A DNA stretch of 64,000 nt from Bromus sterilis (lineage: Eukaryota > Streptophyta > Magnoliopsida > Poales > Poaceae). The DNA is taken from contig OX465600.1 of the NCBI GenBank assembly GCA_950022295.1, positions 307,158,031-307,222,030 on the forward strand, written 5' to 3'. The notes beneath the pieces are model-generated. The model had not been told where the DNA came from, searched no databases, and saw only the letters and a program-made list of their open reading frames with translations. The position numbers and the translations under genes were made by a program. This document shows positions 59,301 through 64,000 of this stretch, in pieces; the first letter of the stretch is position 1; the number at the start of each line of letters is the position of its first letter.

Positions 59301-60280
59301 CAAAAGATGAAAGCTAGAGCACACAATTCTAAACAATTCGTCTTTTGGGCGCAACGCGATTCGGGCTACGGTTTACTCGCAAACTACGGCGCAAAAACGT
59401 AACAGCAGCAAAATACGGCGAGGAGGGAAAACGAGGAGGAGAGGGAGCGGAGGGTGGTGCACACGGGGTGGCTCACCGGAGTGGTGAGGCACGGCGGACG
59501 GCCAGCCGACGAGGTCGCCGGAGGCAGAGGCGGCAACGATGGCTTCCAAGCCCAGATCGGGCCCGGGCGGCGCCCTGCTGGGCTAGCGGGGCCCTGCGGG
59601 GCCCGGAACACATGGGAGCTGCGGTTGGGAGGCTGAGGCTCGATCTGAGCCGTTGGAAGCCAGATCTGACGGCTCAGATTTTCCTGGGGCTAGGGTTTCA
59701 CGAATCTGAGGCTAGAAGGCAGAATTTTGGGGCAAATTGGAGGGGGTGGCTGCAATTTTGGCTAGGGGAAACCCTAGAAGGGGATGGGAGGTTGGTGGTC
59801 TTTATATAGGGTAGGTTGGCTGGCCAGTTTACGCAAATACCCTCGGTACCTCTCTCGCGCGTCCGGTGATCGCGTTCGTGACCGCCGGAGGTTCATACGA
59901 ACTCCGATTCGGATGAATCTTCGAACCACGCGCTCAGCGTGTCGAGCCGGTCGATCGTACCTCACTTCGATGACGTTCCGACAACATTTTTCGGCGCCGC
60001 ACAAAATAATCCGTTTATTAAATAGACGGGGTTTTTCGATCCGGTGGAGATGGCTGGACTTGTGCCGGTGGCGACGATGCTCGGGTGAAATCCCGGTGTC
60101 GCAAAGTCATGTGCCGTGGTGGAAAGGGGTCGGTCTCCTTCCGGTACGAGATAAGAGGGGGGGGGAATAATCTCCGATCGATAAATCGGGGATGCAAACA
60201 CCGCAAACAAATCAGACAATCAAACAATTCACACCGAAAACAATTTTTTTTTAATTTTTGTGAAATCTGGGTTGTTACAC
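56388..60280 (-). mobile_element. Long unclassified repeat (probable LTR or large retroelement-like unit)
   Basis: The left edge (GTAAGGCCCGATATGCGATA) recurs at 54285 and 54962, showing that this is a dispersed repeat. The right edge, on minus, begins TGTAACAACCCAGATTTCAC, with a TG start that suits a retroelement terminus. The 3.9-kb body has no reverse transcriptase, integrase or transposase frame. GC-rich DNA at 59400-60180 holds overlapping frames of up to 154 codons without domains. It contains a diverged ~190-bp tandem duplication (58910-59200). Neither a matching second LTR nor a target duplication was found, so the class is open. Confidence 0.5.
58910..59200. repeat. Diverged ~190-bp tandem duplication inside the unclassified repeat
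   Basis: Two copies share gaagtaga.a..atgcttaa, atgcaattggaatca.tcaa, tccgat.aacggt.gcga and cgaagttgcaa.aaaata in order. The first runs through about 58915-59010 and the second through 59105-59205. Confidence 0.65.
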
Positions 60281-60283
60281 AAA

Positions 60284-60757
60284 CAAATGCTAACTATGCT
60301 ATAAAGAAAGGAAGAGGCTCAAAAGCATGAGCGGTACGCCAAGACAAGTAGACCGAAATCCATCTGCATCTACCTACTAATCATCCACCTTGAGATATCT
60401 ATGCAGAACATCTCGCTGGTATTAAGTTGCGAATCCCACCCAAAGTGTAAACTCAAAGCAACAGACAACTACATTAAAGAACTTTGCATAAAGTAAACAA
60501 TCCTTGCACCCGCAAGTACAAGCACCGTTGTTTTACCCCTTGTGGCAACAACACATCCCCTAGACTCATGTTTCTGTCACTAAAGCTAGTCATCAGGGGG
60601 CATGAACCCACAATCATGCATAACACTCCCTCTTGGAGTCACTACCTACTACTTGGCCAAAGCAATAAACATCAACGGAGAACATGCAAGAATTACTCAA
60701 GAACATAAATATAAAAGAGGAGAATCAAATATATTACTCAATCACAATCTGAACATA
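60284..60757. other. Left flank of the second CACTA, repeat DNA without a gene
   Basis: AT-rich DNA without coding signal. With the stretch right of the CACTA (62712-63379) it probably formed one older retroelement-like repeat that the CACTA interrupted. Confidence 0.4.
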
Positions 60758-61244
60758 CACTAGTAGAAAACATGGCTTTGGTTCAGACCTGGCCAGCCCA
60801 TTAGACCCGGTTCAGTCACGAACCGGGACCCATGGGGGCATACGTCCCGGTTCGTGCGCCCAGGGCGCCGGCCGGGCCTCGTGGGGCATTGGTCCCGGTT
60901 CGTCTGGACCCATTAGTTCCGGTTCCAGACACGAACCGGGACGAATGTGCCTCCATCCATTGGTCCCGGTTCGGACCAATGATGGTGCTTCGTCTTCCCG
61001 CGCTTCGTCCCGAGGAGGTTTCTTCATATACGCATGCTCCCGATGAGCTTCCCATGCGCGTGCGGCGCCCGAGGAGCTTCCCATGCGCGTGCGGAACCTT
61101 TTCGTAGCTGGAACCGGGACTAAAGGCCAACCTTTAGTCCCGGTTCCAGCTACGAACCGGGACCAATGATGACGCTTCGTCTTCCCGTGCTTCGTCCCGA
61201 GGCGGTTTCTTCGTATGCACGTGCGCCCGACGAGCTTCTCAGGC

Positions 61245-61253
61245 TATAAGTAG
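61245..61253 (+). promoter_or_regulatory. TATA box of the CACTA-borne ORF
   Basis: TATAAGTAG lies 121 bases before the ATG, the usual TATA-to-start range for a plant gene with a ~90-base leader. A CATCTCATCTCATATATCTTGATC-type pyrimidine-rich leader follows. Confidence 0.65.
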
Positions 61254-61365
61254 AAGGCCGGGGCCGGTTTCATCCGACTCATCTCATCTCATATATCTTG
61301 ATCTATCTTGATCTTCCCTTCTCATCTTGATCTCCCCTCTCGCGCCCGACGAGCTTCTCGCCGCC

Positions 61366-61797
61366 ATGTCGGGGTCGCCGCTACGGTGGCCGTCCGACTC
61401 CGACACCACGTCGGACGAGGACAACCACCCCGAAAGGCGCAAGTTTTGGGACTGCGACGACCCGCCTCCGAAGCCGCAGCCTCGAGCTCAGCGCGGGCGA
61501 CGATCGCGCGCCGCCGACGACAGCCCGCCGCCCGCCGACGACGACAGTCCGCCGCCCGCCGACGACGACAGCCCGCTGGAACGGCTGGAGGCGTGGGAAC
61601 TTCGTCGTGCCGCACGTGCGGAGAAGTCCGCGGCGAACCTGGCCAAGGCGAGTGCCAAGAAGAAGGAGAAGAAGAGGGCCGAGATAACGGCGCGTGTGGA
61701 GGCGAAAGTCGCGTCGGAGGAGGCAACCAAGCGGGCGGCGCCCAGCGGCGACGATGAGGGCGCCGGGACCTCCGCCAAGAAGCAGAAGATCGAGTAG
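61366..61797 (+). CDS. 143-aa charged, probably nuclear protein carried by a CACTA element
   Basis: The intact frame starts MSGSPLRWPSDSDTTSDEDN. Residues about 45-80 hold Asp/Pro-rich repeats (DDSPPPADDDSPPPADDDSP). Residues 75-130 form a likely charged helix or coiled coil (LERLEAWELRRAARAEKSAA, AKASAKKKEKKRAEITARVE). The end, GTSAKKQKIE, is basic, and KKKEKKR with KKQK look like nuclear localisation signals. A TATA box upstream and AATAAA 51 bases after the stop (61848-61853) complete a transcription unit. I recognise no domain. It may be an element-encoded DNA-binding accessory protein or a captured gene piece. The ATG at 61366 is chosen over an upstream in-frame extension because it follows the leader and has context gccgccATGt. 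Confidence 0.6.
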   Translation: MSGSPLRWPSDSDTTSDEDNHPERRKFWDCDDPPPKPQPRAQRGRRSRAADDSPPPADDDSPPPADDDSPLERLEAWELRRAARAEKSAANLAKASAKKKEKKRAEITARVEAKVASEEATKRAAPSGDDEGAGTSAKKQKIE

Positions 61798-61847
61798 TTA
61801 ATTAGCTCTAGTCGTTAGATTAGACCCTTCTAGCTTCGATCTTCTGT

Positions 61848-61853
61848 AATAAA
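61848..61853 (+). terminator. Polyadenylation signal AATAAA after the CACTA ORF
   Basis: A canonical AATAAA lies 51 bases downstream of the stop codon and is followed by U-rich sequence, supporting a real transcript end. Confidence 0.6.
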
Positions 61854-62299
61854 TATTATGAATTATATATATATTTTTGGTTTGTTTCAATATGAAATAA
61901 TTATTGTTTTTTAGAATAACAATTTCAAACTCAAACGGTGAAGCGTGTGACATCGTGGTCACATTTTTCTGATAATAATGAATAAATGGCATAATAATAA
62001 TATTACTTATTTTATTTTCATTGTAATTCAATATTATTATTACTTATTTTATTTTGAACTTTTTTTATTTTTTGATTTTTTTATATTTTTTTCCTTTTTA
62101 AAAGTATTTTTGAGTTTTTAAATTAATCATTGTTGTTTGTTAATCGTGATTGTTTTTTTAATAATTGTTTGGAATTCAAAAAATTAAATCATGTGATATC
62201 AAGACCTAAGGGTTAACATGATTGATATCTTACTATTGTCACAAAACAACAAGTGCAGACTTGGAAACTAGGGGAGATAGAACCTGAAATAATCGCTGA

Positions 62300-62335
62300 A
62301 AGTTAAGGGCTGGAGTAGTGAGAGGATGGGTGACC
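62300..62335 (+). pseudogene. 5S rRNA-derived segment in the second CACTA
   Basis: AAGTTAAG, GGCTGGAGTAGTG and AGGATGGGTGACC occur in 5S order, with the CGTGCTG part of the A-box region deleted relative to the copy at 6610. About 60 bases upstream both elements also share CAACAAGTGC, so the two segments descend from a common CACTA module, not from separate captures. Confidence 0.75.
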
Positions 62336-62711
62336 GGCCGAGAAGTTAGATGATTTGGAATGAGTGTTGATTAGACATTAGAGATTAAATTCTGAAGCAG
62401 TGAGGAGCGGTGATTAGAGATTAAATTGTCAAATAATTCAAAGATTCGAAAATGAAAAAAAATCCAAAAAAAAATTTCAATTTTTTTTTCGAATTTTTTC
62501 TTTAGTCCAGGTTGGTAACACCAACCGGGACTAAAGGTCCTCCAGCCCCCGCTCCAGCCGGCTGCCACGTGGAGGCCCATCTGTCCCGGTTCGTAAGCGA
62601 ACCGGGACTAAAGGTCATGGGCTTTAGTAACGACCCTTTAGTCCCGGTTCCAGAACCGGAACAGAAGGCCCTCTGGAACCGGGACAAATGGGCTTTTTTC
62701 TACTAGTGATA

Positions 62712-63379
62712 GTCTCATAATCCATCAAATCCCAGCAAAACTCAACATAGCAACAGCATAAAGATTACATATGTGCCTCGATCATGTAGGGCATCTCACG
62801 AGGTCTAAACCATGAAGAACAAAGAGGGAAGGAGAACATCACATAGCTACTGATCATGGACCCATGGTCCAAGGTGGACTACTCACGGTTCATCCGGGAA
62901 GCATCCATGGTGGTGGAGAAGCTCCCGGAGGTGGTTCCTCCCTCCGGCAGGGTGTCGGGAAGAGGGCTCCTGGTGCTCCCGATCCTGGAAGCGCGGCGGC
63001 GGCGGAACAGAGGAGAGATCGCGAAAAAGGGTTCTGTCCTCGAGGGTTTCGGGACGAGAGGGATATATAGGAGAAGGGGGGGCAGCCAGAGGTGGACCAG
63101 GGGCCCTAGGCTCCCCTCTGACCCCACTTGGGCTCTTCCCGAAGCTTCATGTACGCTGATTTTTCCTATATTTTTCCCGGAATTTTTCTGGCACTTTAAG
63201 TAATGGGAAAACCTGAAATACAAAACAACAGAAAACATGAACTGGCACTGGGGTGCACTGAGTTAATAGGTTAGTCCAAATATGATCGAAAGTGTATGAA
63301 AGTGCATCAATATCATAGCAATATCACACAAAAGATGCATGGAGCAAGCATAAATTATAGATATGTTTTGGACGTATCA
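62712..63379 (-). mobile_element. End of a retroelement-like repeat flanking the CACTA
   Basis: On minus the segment begins TGATACGTCCAAAACATATC, a terminus I recall as frequent in Triticeae repeats. It continues through GC-rich DNA with frames of 115-119 codons and no domain. The CACTA at 60758-62708 appears to have inserted into it. The family is not assigned. Confidence 0.4.
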
Positions 63380-63563
63380 CCATTCTCCGCTACTGAAGTA
63401 GAGACCAAAGGCAAAGATTACCCTCTTTTTGCAAGGTGAAAAACTAGTCATATAACCAACATGTGGACTAGCCTAAAAAATCATTGACCACTACTATCAT
63501 CTGAATCGCAATGATGATGGCAATATGGCACACACATTTTCCATATGTCATTCAATACTTTTA

Positions 63564-63762
63564 GGGTGTGTTTGGTTGAGAGTTCGGCTCACTCGGCTCG
63601 CCGGCCGCGCGACTCGCCAGAATTGGCCGCGTCGTTTCGCCCGCCTGTGTGCGCTAATTTGCTCCGCCCCGCCCCGCGGGCTCGATCCAGCGCCAAACCA
63701 AACATCCGGCTCCCCTCGCTCGCTCGGACCAACACAGGCCCGCCCTCCAACCAAACACACCC
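63564..63762. mobile_element. Tourist-type MITE (GGGTGTGTTTGGTTG ends)
   Basis: GGGTGTGTTTGGTTG and the inverse CAACCAAACACACCC bound a 199-bp GC-rich element, flanked by TTA on both sides (63561-63563, 63763-63765), the Harbinger duplication. Frames within it are not genes. Confidence 0.92.
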
Positions 63763-64000
63763 TTAGTTTCCCCGCAATTCAAGTTTATACACAATATTGT
63801 AATTTTAGTTATATTAGTTATTTGATCATGCAATGCAACAAGGGCATACCTATTTTAGTGGCTCAACATCAATTGTGTCTAATATATATCTTACATCCAC
63901 GATATTATAGATTTTGTTAAGATTTGATTTGAGTATTAGTGGGTGAAGACATGTAAAGTTTGATTTAGTTAATGTTTGATAAGATTCGATTCGATTTGGG

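Larger units (their letters stand above)
60758..62708. mobile_element. Non-autonomous CACTA transposon (1951 bp) with its own ORF
   Basis: The inverted ends CACTAGTAGAAAA (60758-60770 and 62696-62708) are flanked by ATA on both sides (60755-60757, 62709-62711), diagnostic of CACTA. Subterminal regions (60800-61160 and 62505-62690) carry many (T)CCCGGTTC / GAACCGGGA motifs in both orientations. There is no transposase. The core contains a 143-aa ORF with promoter and polyadenylation signal and a 5S rRNA-like segment. Confidence 0.95.

Noticed and set aside
60284..63379. One solo LTR interrupted by the second CACTA
   Set aside because: The right end (TGATACGTCC on minus) is plausible, but no matching TG start or 5-bp duplication could be found on the left, so only parts are annotated.

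Overview
This is a plant nuclear window, most likely from a Triticeae grass (wheat, Aegilops or barley type). Four intron-rich nuclear genes with GC-rich first exons sit among CACTA, Stowaway, Tourist, hAT and Mutator-like elements typical of grasses. Nothing prokaryotic is present. The organism call is an inference from gene and repeat style; no database search was possible.

Four host genes can be rebuilt exon by exon with intact frames. (1) Dihydrofolate synthetase (9971-14104, +, 10 exons, 560 aa), with a mitochondrial-type presequence and one GC-AG intron. (2) A plant cysteine oxidase (20428-22577, +, 5 exons, 295 aa), of the thiol dioxygenase family that marks proteins for oxygen-dependent turnover. 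(3) A CAT2/CAT4-type cationic amino acid transporter (46215-50194, +, 13 exons, 633 aa). (4) A probable SKA3-like kinetochore protein (50970-53590, -, 9 exons, 309 aa), convergent with the transporter. They have unrelated jobs and form no pathway.

The rest is mostly mobile DNA. From left to right: an unassigned segment; a tRNA-like pol III box pair beside a minisatellite of hairpin units (2.1-3.8 kb); a decayed LINE on the minus strand (4.7-9.1 kb) split by a 1.35 kb CACTA with a 3-bp target duplication; a Harbinger-type MYB-like ORF relic (17.5-18.4 kb); a Mutator-type MITE with 9-bp duplications (27.35-27.85 kb); a 4.24 kb hAT with 8-bp duplications (29.5-33.7 kb); a Mutator-like element with a damaged FAR1-type transposase convergent with an intact 261-codon ORF (34.9-38.7 kb); a GC-rich retroposon flanked by a perfect 17-bp duplication (39.5-41.4 kb); a nested Tourist MITE cluster (43.0-44.2 kb); tandemly duplicated repeat DNA (53.8-55.2 kb); a long unclassified repeat (56.4-60.3 kb); and a second CACTA (60.76-62.71 kb) carrying a 143-aa ORF with its own TATA box and polyadenylation signal.

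The most interesting signals are 5S rRNA-derived segments in both CACTA elements, the MuDR-like convergent two-ORF layout of the FAR1-type element with an unrecognised partner protein, and the complete small transcription unit inside the second CACTA.
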